Below, in pieces: positions 8,994 through 17,934 of a stretch of DNA of 64,000 nt. Source of the stretch: Thermoplasmata archaeon (GTDB taxonomy: Archaea; Thermoplasmatota; Thermoplasmata; Lutacidiplasmatales; UBA184); NCBI GenBank assembly GCA_021817245.1, contig JAKAVQ010000013.1, positions 1 through 64,000 of the forward strand, in the 5' to 3' direction. A program made the position numbers and the translations under genes. Under the pieces are notes generated by a model. It saw only the letters and a program-made list of their open reading frames with translations, was not told the DNA's origin and did not search any database. Within the stretch, counting starts at the first letter, position 1. Every line of letters starts with the position of its first letter.

Positions 8994-10493
8994 TCACGTG
9001 AGCTGGGCCGGAGCTGCCACGAGGAGCACCATCGACTCCTTCCCCACCGAGATCGAGTTCGTGGTGGTCCACCAGGAGTGGACCGGCAGGGCGGTGGCGG
9101 AGCCCCAGACGTATCGCTGCACGGTTGCGCCGAGGCGAATGCCCGAGTGTCCCAGCGCGACGGAGAGCGGATTCGCCGTGTTGACATTGATCAGGAGCAG
9201 CGCGAGGCCGGTGGTCGGCGCATAGGTCGCCACTGCGTAGAACGTGGACGGACCGGAGAGGGTCGCGGGCAGGTACCTCCGCATCAGGTGGCTCATCATG
9301 TCGGCGAAGAGGTAGTACTGCGCGTGCCAGTTGGTCGGGCTCCGAGACCAGGCGCCCGGATAGTCGCACCGGAAGCAGAACCAGTCGAGGTTCGGTGCGC
9401 GGAGGGCGAGACCCTGCGTCGTCTCCGCCGCGAGGTAGAGCGTGCCCGCGAACGTGGGCAGCAGCTGGTCGTAGGAGCTCAGCTCGGCCGCATTGATCTC
9501 GGTCACGTAGACCCCGAGGCCCCGGCACGTGGGACACGCCTGTCGGAGGTAGCCGGCGTCCGCGCGGACCTGGTCCGGGAGGGAGTAGGACCCCCGGAGG
9601 TTCGCGAACAGTTCGCTCGCGGTCGGCCGCGAGGGACCCCCGATGATGTAGGAGTGGACCGAGATGCCCGCGAGCATGTGCCCGTCCGCGCTGGCCAGCG
9701 TCTCCACCCAGGGCTTCCCGTAGTTCTTCGCGCCCATCCCGATACCGAGGGCGAGGAACCTGCCGGCAGGATCGACCTTCTTCACCGCGGCGATGTACTG
9801 CTGCACCAGCGTCGCGAACGCGGTGGGGGTGACCGTCTTTCCGGAAGCGCTTCCCCACCGGCTCCAGGGCACCTGGAAATGCTTCCAGCCCGGGACCGCG
9901 TTTCCGATCTCCCAGAAGGCCGGCTGGAACCCGAGGGCGTGGACGACGTACTTCGCGTAGTATGCGGCGGTCGCCGGCGCGTCGATCTCGGCGGGCAGCT
10001 GCAGGATGGCATGGCAGTGCAGCTGCCGACACCGAGCGATGAACTGCGCGACGGAGACCGCGGTCTTCGAGTGCGCGCCGGCAGTGTCCGTGACGATCCC
10101 CGACGAGTAGTTGAGCTCCTCGCCGAGGATCCCCCCGGGGAAGCGAACGAACCGCACGGGCGTCCGATCGATCGCCTTCACGTCGCTCGACACGAACGCC
10201 TGGGTCGGCTCGACGTTGACCCCCCAGAAAGAGAACGGAATGCCGAGGGAGGTGGAAAACGCCGCCACGCTCACGGACGCAGAGTTCGTGGAGGTCGTCT
10301 GCGGCACCAGGCTGGCCGAGAGCGCGGACCCCGAGGACGGGCTGGGCCCGCTACCCGAGGTCGAAGCCCACGGGATCGATGCCCATCCGGAGACCAGCAG
10401 GAGCAGGATCAGTCCGAGGATCCCGATCCGGGTCGAGGGTCGGAGTCGGCCGACGGGGCGTGCAAAACGGCGGACATAACGCGACGACTGCAC
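8994..10493 (-). CDS. Secreted glycoside-hydrolase-like (clan GH-A type) protein
   Basis: 499 residues with a signal or anchor helix at ~23-40. The core resembles TIM-barrel glycosidases of the GH39/GH51/GH79 kind: VRFVRFPGGILGEELNYS (about 113-130), FWEIGNAVPGW (about 193-203), SVHSYIIGG (about 278-286) and YVTEINAAEL (about 329-338), then a C-terminal beta-sandwich. TEI supplies the expected nucleophile (Glu332). The acid/base residue normally follows Asn in GNE, but here the sequence is GNA (Ala199), confirmed at the nucleotide level. It is therefore either a non-hydrolytic carbohydrate binder or an enzyme using another acid. A TATA-like box at 10524-10531 precedes it. Confidence 0.75.
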   Translation of the reverse strand: MQSSRYVRRFARPVGRLRPSTRIGILGLILLLLVSGWASIPWASTSGSGPSPSSGSALSASLVPQTTSTNSASVSVAAFSTSLGIPFSFWGVNVEPTQAFVSSDVKAIDRTPVRFVRFPGGILGEELNYSSGIVTDTAGAHSKTAVSVAQFIARCRQLHCHAILQLPAEIDAPATAAYYAKYVVHALGFQPAFWEIGNAVPGWKHFQVPWSRWGSASGKTVTPTAFATLVQQYIAAVKKVDPAGRFLALGIGMGAKNYGKPWVETLASADGHMLAGISVHSYIIGGPSRPTASELFANLRGSYSLPDQVRADAGYLRQACPTCRGLGVYVTEINAAELSSYDQLLPTFAGTLYLAAETTQGLALRAPNLDWFCFRCDYPGAWSRSPTNWHAQYYLFADMMSHLMRRYLPATLSGPSTFYAVATYAPTTGLALLLINVNTANPLSVALGHSGIRLGATVQRYVWGSATALPVHSWWTTTNSISVGKESMVLLVAAPAQLT

Positions 10494-10890
10494 TTCACTC
10501 GGCGGCTGCAGGACGTCGATGCGCTATATCCTCTAGTCCCAACTCGCAGTTGGTCCAAAACTCCTTCACATCATCACGGCGTTTTCCACTGTACACACGT
10601 TCAACCGGAGCCCAGACCTCCGGCGACCCGCCGTGCCCGCGTGACGCTCGCCGGAACCCTTCGGCGGGCCGGCACTCGCATCGATGCGGCCGACGGAGCG
10701 GAGAGCACCTACGGGCCGCTACGGCACTGGACGGCCCCGGCGGGGTGCCTCGAGGGAGCGGCCGGCTCCCCCACGCGACCTCCCGGGAGACCGCGCGCCA
10801 AAATTCTACCGTCAGGGACCGGCCGAAAAGGGAGGGACCGCGGACAACCGTTAAGCGGGACGCACGGACTCTCGCGCCCGGTGGATTCCG
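10494..10890. other. Divergent intergenic region
   Basis: Holds the minus-strand promoter of the glycosidase-like gene (about 10524-10531) and the upstream region of the disulfide oxidoreductase. Lower GC around 10545-10600 than the neighbouring genes. No convincing coding frame or structured RNA was seen. Confidence 0.4.
10524..10531 (-). promoter_or_regulatory. TATA-like box for glycosidase-like gene
   Basis: GGATATAG on the minus strand, centred about 34 bases before the ATG at 10493. Confidence 0.5.
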
Positions 10891-11577
10891 ATGATCGGTG
10901 GAGACATTGACCTCACTCCGTATCGAGATCAGCTGCGGTCGCTCCCGTCGAGCCTCAAGGTCGTGGCGTTCTCGATGGAGTCCGACTGCGACCTCTGTCC
11001 CTCGGCCGTCCGTCTGCTTGACGATCTCGGGCAGGCGGCGCCGCAGATCTCGATCGAGCGGTACGACCTCGTGCAGCACTCCGCGAAGGCCGTTGAGCTT
11101 GGGGTCGACAAGGCGCCGGCGTTCCTGCTCTCGTCCGACGGTCCGGCACGGGTCCGCTGGTTCGGCCTCCCCCTCGGGCACGAGACCAAGAGCTTCGTCG
11201 AGGACCTCGCGGACGTAGCGAAGGGCGCACCGCGGTTCGGGGGCGCCATCGAGGAGCGGCTGAAGGCGGTGCAGCGCCCGACCCACATCCAGGTTTTCGT
11301 CACGCCCACCTGCCCGTACTGCCCGCGTGCGGCGCGACTCGCCCACCGATTTGCCCTCGCGAACCCCCTCATCCGCGCGGACGTGATCGAGGTCAACGAG
11401 TTCCCGACCGTCGGACAGGTCTATGGAGTCCAAGGCGTGCCGAAGATCGTGGTCAACAACCTGCTCCAGGTCGAGGGACTGCCCTCCGACGGCGGCTTCG
11501 CGGAGATCTTAGAGCTCGCCGCGGACCCCGCGAGACTGGCGAAGGCGCTCCATCACGAGCACGAGTCTCCCGCCTAG
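10891..11577 (+). CDS. Glutaredoxin-like protein disulfide oxidoreductase (PDO)
   Basis: 228 residues composed of two thioredoxin-fold units. Unit 1 (about 20-115) has CDLC (Cys33/Cys36); unit 2 (about 130-225) has CPYC (Cys141/Cys144) after VFVTPT and the cis-proline segment GVQGVPKIVVNN. The two-CxxC layout and length match archaeal and Aquifex PDO, which catalyses dithiol-disulfide exchange on intracellular proteins with thioredoxin reductase. The first unit also keeps a cis-proline-like KAPAFLL. There is no signal peptide, so it acts in the cytosol. Start ATG 10891 gives the expected N-terminus. Monocistronic as far as visible. Confidence 0.88.
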   Translation: MIGGDIDLTPYRDQLRSLPSSLKVVAFSMESDCDLCPSAVRLLDDLGQAAPQISIERYDLVQHSAKAVELGVDKAPAFLLSSDGPARVRWFGLPLGHETKSFVEDLADVAKGAPRFGGAIEERLKAVQRPTHIQVFVTPTCPYCPRAARLAHRFALANPLIRADVIEVNEFPTVGQVYGVQGVPKIVVNNLLQVEGLPSDGGFAEILELAADPARLAKALHHEHESPA

Positions 11578-11642
11578 GTGGCCGGGCGGGTCGGCCCGCG
11601 ACATCGCGGCCGGCGCGGCGGATGCGGACGCCGATGCGCGCG

Positions 11643-11816
11643 CTACGCCTTGATCGCCTGCTTCAGCTTCGCGACCAGGTCCGGCGGTGGGCTCGAGATC
11701 CCGTGCGAAGATCGGGCGTGCGCCGCGGCGATCGCCATCACTTCGTCGGCGTCCTTCGCCCCAGTCACTTGGAATCCGCAGCTCATGCCGATGTCGGCAC
11801 ACTTGAAGCTCGCCAT
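11643..11816 (-). CDS. DUF1059 family small protein
   Basis: 57 residues from ATG 11816; a longer open frame exists upstream but is shadow. The sequence has the whole DUF1059 layout: FKCADIGMSCGFQVTGAKD followed by a helix AIAAAHARSSHG and a short C-terminal helix. These proteins of about 55-60 residues are widespread in archaea and bacteria and of unknown function; the two Cys and the His are conserved in the family. A minus-strand TATA-like box at 11846-11853 lies ~33 bases upstream, so the message is probably leaderless, which also fixes the start. Confidence 0.85.
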   Translation of the reverse strand: MASFKCADIGMSCGFQVTGAKDADEVMAIAAAHARSSHGISSPPPDLVAKLKQAIKA

Positions 11817-11845
11817 AGCTGACCTCGGTGATGCAGGCCGAAGGA

Positions 11846-11853
11846 CCTTATGA
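11846..11853 (-). promoter_or_regulatory. TATA-like box for DUF1059 gene
   Basis: TCATAAGG on the minus strand, ~33 bases before ATG 11816. Confidence 0.5.
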
Positions 11854-12172
11854 GGCAAGTGTGACCGGGCGAGATTTCGGGGCTTGAGGGAATTTCCGGC
11901 GCGGCGGTCCTTGCCCCCGCCTCCGATGCCGAAACTCACCTGAGGGCACCCCCCGAGGGATGACCCGGGGACTCTTGCAGCTGGCCCGAGAGGTATTCCG
12001 CCCCTCGAGAGCTCGCCATCGATACCGGGCCTTGGGAGCGGAGCGCTCCCTCGCAGCAATAGCCCGGGGGGCGCGCCCCAGGCGCTACGGCCCGTGGCCG
12101 GCTCCTCCGCCGGGGGCCCCTACGCCCCGGTCCGAAGCTTCAAGATGGGGTCGTGCGCATGGAGGTGACGCA

Positions 12173-12502
12173 ATGGCGTCCACACCGAGTTCCGAAGCAT
12201 CGCCTCCGCCCCCTGCCGCGGCACCTGCGACCTGGACCCCCCCTGCACCCCGCGGTCCGGTTCCCGTGACCCGACCTCCTTGGCTCGACTACGGCATGCT
12301 GATCATCGGGATTGGCGCGCTCCTGATGTTCATCGGCTTCCTCTTCGGGGCCGGCGCCGCGGGTCAGACCGTGAACGGGACCGCGAACACCTACCAGGGC
12401 GACCTCGAAGCGTTCTTCACGCTGAACGCGTTCGGCATTCTGCTGGTCGTTGGCGGGTGGCTCTACCGTGTGGCCTTGACCGCCCGCGCGAAGCTCCGGT
12501 AG
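12173..12502 (+). CDS. Small two-TM membrane protein
   Basis: 109 residues from ATG 12173, picked over the longer open frame because a strong GGAGGTG lies 6-12 bases upstream. Residues 1-35 are Pro/Ala/Ser-rich and likely disordered in the cytoplasm; helices span about 40-62 (YGMLIIGIGALLMFIGFLFGAGA) and 82-100 (FGILLVVGGWLYRVALTA), separated by a polar loop NGTANTYQGD. The tail is basic (RAKLR). No family recognised. The Pro-rich N-terminus plus hairpin resembles small envelope proteins common in archaea. Confidence 0.75.
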   Translation: MASTPSSEASPPPPAAAPATWTPPAPRGPVPVTRPPWLDYGMLIIGIGALLMFIGFLFGAGAAGQTVNGTANTYQGDLEAFFTLNAFGILLVVGGWLYRVALTARAKLR

Positions 12503-12892
12503 GCACGATCGCTCCGAGGGTCGCGTACCCCTCGATCCAGCCCCCGGCGGGCTGGCGAGAGGTCCCGCCACCCTGAAGGTTCCCTGGCCTGCCCGGCGGC
12601 ACCGGACACTACGCCGGCGGCGGGGGACCTTTCGCCGGACCGGTACCCGTGATGCCTCCCCTCCGCTGAACCCGGACGACAACGGTCGATAGACCCTCAG
12701 GGACCCCGAATGGCGGGGATTCGCCCGGCGGCAGCCACGGCGCGCGGGAGACCCCCCTGGCCCGGATGCTGTTTCGTACGTGTCCTGAACCGAAAGATGT
12801 GGTCCCGCCGCACAGGGCCCTGAGGGCACGCCTTCGCGGGGGTAATACGTCAGGAGTCTATTCCGGGCCGGGTGCCGCGCTCGAAAGGGACG
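12503..12892. other. Gene-free stretch
   Basis: 390 bases with no frame showing coding-like third-position bias or recognisable protein. GC-rich throughout except a short AT-rich patch at about 12841-12860, which may be promoter material for the following membrane protein. Nothing else seen. Confidence 0.35.
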
Positions 12893-13672
12893 ATGCCGGC
12901 CGCACTCCACGCTGGGTCGCTTCGCCCGCAGTCTGGCGGACCCGCGGGAGACGGGCTAGCAGCTGAGTCGAGTATCCACCACCACGAGGCCGAAGCGGGA
13001 CTCGAGCCCGAAAGACACCGTCCCCAGCCGTATCGACAGCTCTTCCTGAGCCAGTTTGAGGACGCACTCCTCGTGGTCGGCGGGATCGTCGCGGCGCTTC
13101 CGTCGACGTTCGGTGGCACCGAAGAGCTGGCGCTGGCCGGGCTCAGCGTGGTCGGCCTCGGAAAGACGATTCCCTCCCTGCTCGGGCAGGCGGGGTTGGC
13201 CCAAGGGGGTCCCTTTCCAGCGGGCGGGAAGCAGGGATTCTGGCGGCCGGGCCCCGGGTACCCCGACCCCTACGCTGCGATCGGCGACGGGGTGCTCGCG
13301 ACGCTCACCATCGTGGGGCTCTTGGCGACCGGCGCGGGGGTCGGGGCGGACAGCTTTCTGCTGCTCGTCGGGATCGGCTTCTCGGTGAAGGGGATCGTAG
13401 GACTGGCCGAGCTCTGGCGGCTCGGGTCGGCGTTCGACAAGGACCCTGGGGGTAAGGAATGGGCCGACGAGTCCGGCATCGGCCGAGCCGCTGGGCTCGG
13501 AGCCGGTACCACCGAGAACACCCTCCTGGCCGCTCTGGGAGGGGCGGCGGTGCTGCTGGTAGCGCTGCACGGCTCGGCATCGACGGTCCCCCTCGCCCTG
13601 GGTCTCGGAGCGATCGGGAAGGCGCTCCCGTCGTTCGTGAGCGCGGCGATCGCCTCCTATTCGCCCACGTAA
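12893..13672 (+). CDS. Membrane protein of three repeated hairpins
   Basis: 259 residues if started at ATG 12893 (GAAAGGGA just upstream); a GTG at 12872 is the alternative. The protein contains three similar units of about 45 hydrophobic residues: EDALLVVGGIVAALP...VVGLGKTIPSLL, GDGVLATLTIVGLLA...GIGFSVKGIVGLAEL and ENTLLAALGGAAVLL...LGAIGKALPSFVS. Each starts with an acidic residue plus small residue and ends in a G-x-G..(G/S)K motif, implying three tandem two-helix hairpins (six TM). The long linkers are polar and Gly/Pro-rich. No known transporter or channel family recognised. Confidence 0.7.
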   Translation: MPAALHAGSLRPQSGGPAGDGLAAESSIHHHEAEAGLEPERHRPQPYRQLFLSQFEDALLVVGGIVAALPSTFGGTEELALAGLSVVGLGKTIPSLLGQAGLAQGGPFPAGGKQGFWRPGPGYPDPYAAIGDGVLATLTIVGLLATGAGVGADSFLLLVGIGFSVKGIVGLAELWRLGSAFDKDPGGKEWADESGIGRAAGLGAGTTENTLLAALGGAAVLLVALHGSASTVPLALGLGAIGKALPSFVSAAIASYSPT

Positions 13673-13760
13673 TTCGAGGCTCGCGCGGCCCGCACCCCTG
13701 TCCGGGGGCCGCGAACGGAAGGGTACGAAGGAAGGGGTTGGAGCTCGGGGGTCGTCCGCC

Positions 13761-16199
13761 CTACGCGTTGCCGGTGGACCCCTGGGACGGGTTGTTGCCG
13801 TCCGGGGTGGAGGCGGGCGAAGCATGCGGCTCGTTCGGAGGGTTCGGCTCTCGCCACTGCTCAGCCGGCGCGGTCGAGGGCGGGGGCGCCGGCGGCCCGA
13901 TCATCGACGGGGACGACCGACGTCCTCCGCGGCGCCGCAGGAAGAGCACCACGCCCAGGATGATCGCGATCAAGAACAGCACGAGCAGGATCAGCCAGGC
14001 GACCGTGAGGCCGCTCCCCGCGCCGAGCTCGAGGTTCAGGACCGACGGATGGTTGTTGATCGAGATCGTGGTCGTTCCGACGCAGCTCCCGCTCGGCAGG
14101 CACGGTCCGGCAGCGAGCGCGCCCTGGGCGCTCAGGACGAGCAGGAGGGACCCCTGCACCGCGTTCGCGGGGATCGTGAAGGAGAGCGTTCCGCTCGTCC
14201 CCACGTTCTCGATCGAGAAGGCGTCCGCGTAGCCCTGCGCGTAGAGCAGGAACGAGACGACCTGCGGGAGTGCAACGCCGGAGGTCGCGTCGACCGCGTA
14301 GGAGAGCGTCACGGTCTCGCCCGGCTGATAGCTACCGTCCGCGTAGCTCGAGGCGGTCGTCACCCCAAGGAGGATCGAATACCCCTCGGCGAGCTGCAGG
14401 GTCACCGAGCTGCTCGTGATGACCTGGCCGTTCTCCGTCGCCCAAGCGAAGACCGTGAGCCCGAGCGGCGGGAGGCTCGACGAGATCGGCACCGAGATGG
14501 TGCCTCCGCTCGCGATCGACCCGGAGCCGAGGATCGCGCTCGCCGACTGCCACTGCCCGACGACCTGGTAGTCGATCGCAGCCCCGGTGCTGCCGGCGTT
14601 CAGGACCGCCGTGACCGTGGCCGTGGAGCCCGGAGAGTAGAAGTCCGCGCCGGGCGTCAGGAGGAGCGACGGGTCGAGCACGGTCGCGTAGGCGAAGGCG
14701 GCGAACTCGGACGTCGTGTTGGTCGCGTAGACCCCGACCGCGAGGGTCTGGGTCGCCATCGCCGTCGTGATCGGGAAGGAGAAGCTCCCACCGGTCGCGC
14801 TGGTGTTCAAGAGGCCGGCCGCGAAGATCGCGCCCGTCGACTCGCTGAAGACCCCCCAAATGGACGGCGAGATCGGCCCGGTCGCGCTCAGGTTCGTCGT
14901 GCTGACCGACCAGGTGACGGTGGCGTTCTGGCCGGGGTAGTACTGCGTGGCGCTGAGGGAATCCGAGACGAGCCCCGCCGCGAAGTTCCCGGCGAGCACG
15001 TTGAAGCTGAGGTTCAGGTACTGGGTCCATGTGTACGGCCCGGTCGCTCCGGCCACCGTCACCGTGAGGTTGACGGAGTTGGAGCCGTGGGCCGGATACA
15101 GCGCGAACGGCGGCGACGAGGCGGTGAAGGTGAACGCCGCCTCACCGCTCTGGTTCGTCCGCAGGTTCGTGGGGACCCCGGGCAGCGTGACGTGCGCGGT
15201 GCCGTTCCAGAAGCCGGTCGTCACCGCGAGGCCGGCGATCGGGGTGAACGAGCCGAAGTAGCTCGACCCGGCCTGGACGCAGGGCGACATGACCGAGCCT
15301 TCGGTCACGTAGACGGCGACCGTGAACTGGCAGTCCGGCGGGGCGAAGTTGAGCCCGAAGTTCTGGATCACGAGGGTGCCGACCGAGATCGTAAAGTTGC
15401 TGCTCTCGTTCTCCGCGACCTGGCCGCTGACGTTCGTGACCGCCCAGATCTCGAGGTTGAGCACCGAGTTCGGGGTCGCGTTCGCGGGGACGGTCCCGGT
15501 CCACTGTCCCTCGCCGGTCGAGGCGCCGGCGAGCGCGACGGGGCCGTGCGGGAAGAGGGTCTGGGTCGTGCCGTTGCCGGTGTAGCTACCGGCGATCGTC
15601 ACGCTCGTGGCCCGCGTGTAGATCGAGAGCCCGTTGGCGTTCGAGAAGAGGACCCAGATGACGCTGATCGACTGGCCGGGGAGCGTCGAGCCGAAGCCGG
15701 TGGAGGTGTTCACGGAGAGGTAGTACACGTACACCCAGATCGTCTGCTGGATGCTGCCGCCGTTCGGCGCCGAGACATTGATCGTCCACTGGCCGCCGTA
15801 GGGGAGGCTCGCGGGGAAAGTGAACCCGATGTGCGCCGAGAAGGAGTCGAAGGTCGAGGTCGACGTGTTCAGGGTGGCTTCGTAATGGAACGCGGGGGCG
15901 GGGACTCCGTCGCGCGCGGCGTTCGGGTCGGTGAGCGTGACGTTGACGGCGTGGTCGAGCGGGTCCGTGACGACGAAATAGAGCGTACCGAAGACCCCCT
16001 CACCGGGGTAGAACTGGTTCGTGACCTGGTCGTTTCCGTTGAGGACCGTGAGGCCGACCGTGGCGGCCGGCGCCGGCGTGGATGCCGTGCGGACCGACGA
16101 CGGGGCCGCCGCCGCCCCGTGCAGGACGGGAGCGAACGCGAGCAGCAGGGAGACGGTCAGCAGTACGACGAGCGCGGCGACGACAGATCGGCTTCGCAT
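13761..16199 (-). CDS. Large cell-surface protein with C-terminal membrane anchor
   Basis: 812 residues. An N-terminal signal peptide (basic MRSRS, hydrophobic to ~30, AAAA cleavage region) is followed by ~690 residues of Ser/Thr/Val/Gly-rich beta-sandwich sequence with several unit repeats around YYPGQNATVTWSV, YSPGSTATVTAVL and YQPGETVTLSY; each carries an aromatic-x-PG-x-(T/A)-(V/A)-T pattern. Residues ~728-754 form a single membrane helix (VAWLILLVLFLIAIILGVVL), then RRRGGRR and a Pro-rich cytoplasmic tail. N-x-S/T sequons are frequent, so glycosylation is likely. Best read as an Ig-like-repeat surface or adhesin protein. TATA-like box at 16223-16230. Confidence 0.85.
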   Translation of the reverse strand: MRSRSVVAALVVLLTVSLLLAFAPVLHGAAAAPSSVRTASTPAPAATVGLTVLNGNDQVTNQFYPGEGVFGTLYFVVTDPLDHAVNVTLTDPNAARDGVPAPAFHYEATLNTSTSTFDSFSAHIGFTFPASLPYGGQWTINVSAPNGGSIQQTIWVYVYYLSVNTSTGFGSTLPGQSISVIWVLFSNANGLSIYTRATSVTIAGSYTGNGTTQTLFPHGPVALAGASTGEGQWTGTVPANATPNSVLNLEIWAVTNVSGQVAENESSNFTISVGTLVIQNFGLNFAPPDCQFTVAVYVTEGSVMSPCVQAGSSYFGSFTPIAGLAVTTGFWNGTAHVTLPGVPTNLRTNQSGEAAFTFTASSPPFALYPAHGSNSVNLTVTVAGATGPYTWTQYLNLSFNVLAGNFAAGLVSDSLSATQYYPGQNATVTWSVSTTNLSATGPISPSIWGVFSESTGAIFAAGLLNTSATGGSFSFPITTAMATQTLAVGVYATNTTSEFAAFAYATVLDPSLLLTPGADFYSPGSTATVTAVLNAGSTGAAIDYQVVGQWQSASAILGSGSIASGGTISVPISSSLPPLGLTVFAWATENGQVITSSSVTLQLAEGYSILLGVTTASSYADGSYQPGETVTLSYAVDATSGVALPQVVSFLLYAQGYADAFSIENVGTSGTLSFTIPANAVQGSLLLVLSAQGALAAGPCLPSGSCVGTTTISINNHPSVLNLELGAGSGLTVAWLILLVLFLIAIILGVVLFLRRRGGRRSSPSMIGPPAPPPSTAPAEQWREPNPPNEPHASPASTPDGNNPSQGSTGNA

Positions 16200-16222
16200 G
16201 GCGACAAACTTGCAGAGTCCCG

Positions 16223-16230
16223 CTATTTGA
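16223..16230 (-). promoter_or_regulatory. TATA-like box for surface protein gene
   Basis: TCAAATAG on the minus strand, ~27 bases before ATG 16199. Confidence 0.5.
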
Positions 16231-16327
16231 ATGTCACTCTACGTGAGAGAGACCGTCGCACTCCCGTGTGGGCGGCCGGGCGACCGCGCGTTGCCCAACG
16301 GCCGGAGCGCGGTCGCGGGTCCCGGGA

Positions 16328-17725
16328 CTATAGGATGATCCGTTCCTCTTCCACCGAGCGTCGCCGTAGGGAGAGCCGTTCCCACGGGTAACTGCGGCCG
16401 CCAAAGAGGCGGGCCTCCCGTCGCCCCTCGTACGCCGCAGCCACGAGACGGCCGAGCGAGTCGGCCTTCATGATGCCGCTGCCCGAGTCGCCTCCGATGA
16501 AGAAGACCCCGTACGCCTCCGCCACGAGGACCGGTAGGCCTTCGGGGGAGTGACTGTAGTAGCCTCCCCAGGAGTTCTCGAGACGGAGGTCCGAGCGTCC
16601 GAAGCGGGGGAGGTACGGGGTCACGGCTGGCAAGAGGTCGGTCGCGAAGCCCGCGCGGTCGCCGAACGCCGACATCGAGTAATCGAGCCGCCCGTCCCGG
16701 GCCGGGTCCTCCCGGGTCCCGATCGGGCGCGCGAGGGAGGATGCGCCCCCGAGCCACATCTGACGTTCTCGGAAGATTGGCTTGAGGATCGCCCCCGTCG
16801 GTAGGATGAGAAAGGGGCAGCGCGGGCGACCGTGGTCGGTGTCGATCGGATTTAGCGGCGAGGTCCAGTCGAGCAGCTCCTCGACCGCGGGGCCCGACGC
16901 CGAATAGAGCGTCTCGGGCCGGGGGCTGCAGGCCGTGCCGACGCCGAGCGGATGGAGGAGCTTTTCCGACCAGGCCCCGCCGGCGACGATCACGGCGTCC
17001 GCATCGACCGCGCGTCCGTCCCCGAAGTGCACCCGGGAGATGCGAAGGCGCCCCGGCACGTGCTCCTGGAACGCGAAGGGGCGACCGGAGGGTTCGTGCC
17101 GCAGGATCTCCTCCCGGCCTTCGAACGATAGGCGTTGGACGCACGTGTCGAACCGAAATTCGACGCCGAGGCGCTGGGCCTCGTCCCGGTAGAAGCGGGC
17201 CAAGACCTCGGGGGCCACGGCGCCGCAGTTTCGTCCGAAGAGACCGCCCACGATCGGCTCCGGCGGAGGCGCATCGTCCCCTTCGTACCACCGTGGCGGC
17301 GCCGGGGCGAGGCCGGGCAGCGAGCGGAGGGCCTCGAGCGGCACCATCTCCGCGTCCACGAACGGCTCGGCCGATCTCAGGAACCTCGGGAACTCGTTCC
17401 ATGCCTGCTCCGGGAGCAACCAGAGGTAGCCATAGAGGTCGAGGAGCGGAGGCGGTCCCCGCAATTCCTCGTGCTCGTCCATCAGGTGACGATAGAACGC
17501 GATCGAGCGATTGGCGAGGAGGCGGTTGTCCGAGGAGCTGAAGATGTCGCGAACCATCGCGTTGCTGGCGCCCATCGAACCTTCGCCGGGTCCCGACCGG
17601 GCGTCGACGACGAGGATCGACAGCTCGGGTCGCTCCTCGATCAGGTGGTAGGCGCTCGCGAGGCCGAAGGCACCGGCGCCCACGACGGCCACGTCGTACC
17701 GGCTCCGCCGAAGGGAAGTGCTCAT
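16328..17725 (-). CDS. FAD-dependent amine/amino-acid oxidoreductase (DAO family)
   Basis: 465 residues. The N-terminal Rossmann motif VAVVGAGAFGLASAYHL (about 12-28) ends in acidic LVVDA for the FAD ribose. A second FAD contact DADAVIVAGGAWS (about 233-245) and C-terminal GGYYSHSPEGLPVL and FFIGGDSGSGIMKA match glycine/sarcosine/D-amino-acid oxidases of the DAO fold. It should oxidise a secondary amine or amino acid, with electrons to O2 or a carrier; the substrate is not predictable. GGAGG lies nine bases before the ATG. No glycine-cleavage or dimethylglycine domain is fused. Confidence 0.85.
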   Translation of the reverse strand: MSTSLRRSRYDVAVVGAGAFGLASAYHLIEERPELSILVVDARSGPGEGSMGASNAMVRDIFSSSDNRLLANRSIAFYRHLMDEHEELRGPPPLLDLYGYLWLLPEQAWNEFPRFLRSAEPFVDAEMVPLEALRSLPGLAPAPPRWYEGDDAPPPEPIVGGLFGRNCGAVAPEVLARFYRDEAQRLGVEFRFDTCVQRLSFEGREEILRHEPSGRPFAFQEHVPGRLRISRVHFGDGRAVDADAVIVAGGAWSEKLLHPLGVGTACSPRPETLYSASGPAVEELLDWTSPLNPIDTDHGRPRCPFLILPTGAILKPIFRERQMWLGGASSLARPIGTREDPARDGRLDYSMSAFGDRAGFATDLLPAVTPYLPRFGRSDLRLENSWGGYYSHSPEGLPVLVAEAYGVFFIGGDSGSGIMKADSLGRLVAAAYEGRREARLFGGRSYPWERLSLRRRSVEEERIIL

Positions 17726-17904
17726 GGACGTGGGCCTCCGAGGCGACGACCACGAACTCGCTCTACGGTATCAAGGGTCGGCTCTCCCGTAGCGGTCGAC
17801 GCAGGCGGGCCATTCCGATGGCCGGCCGGACTCGGGCCTTCGCCACGCCACCGCGCCGGTCCGCGCGGAGCCTTCCTCGGGACCCCATCCCGCCTCCCCC
17901 CCGG

Positions 17905-17912
17905 GATATATG
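17905..17912 (+). promoter_or_regulatory. TATA-like box for NifX-like gene
   Basis: GATATATG ~26 bases upstream of ATG 17935, in a GC-rich context. Confidence 0.6.
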
Positions 17913-17934
17913 CTTCTGACGCCACCGGGAGCGC

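Noticed and set aside
13824-16391. 855-residue plus-strand open frame
   Set aside because: Antisense to the surface protein; dominated by Arg/Glu/Asp repeats typical of antisense GC-rich frames.
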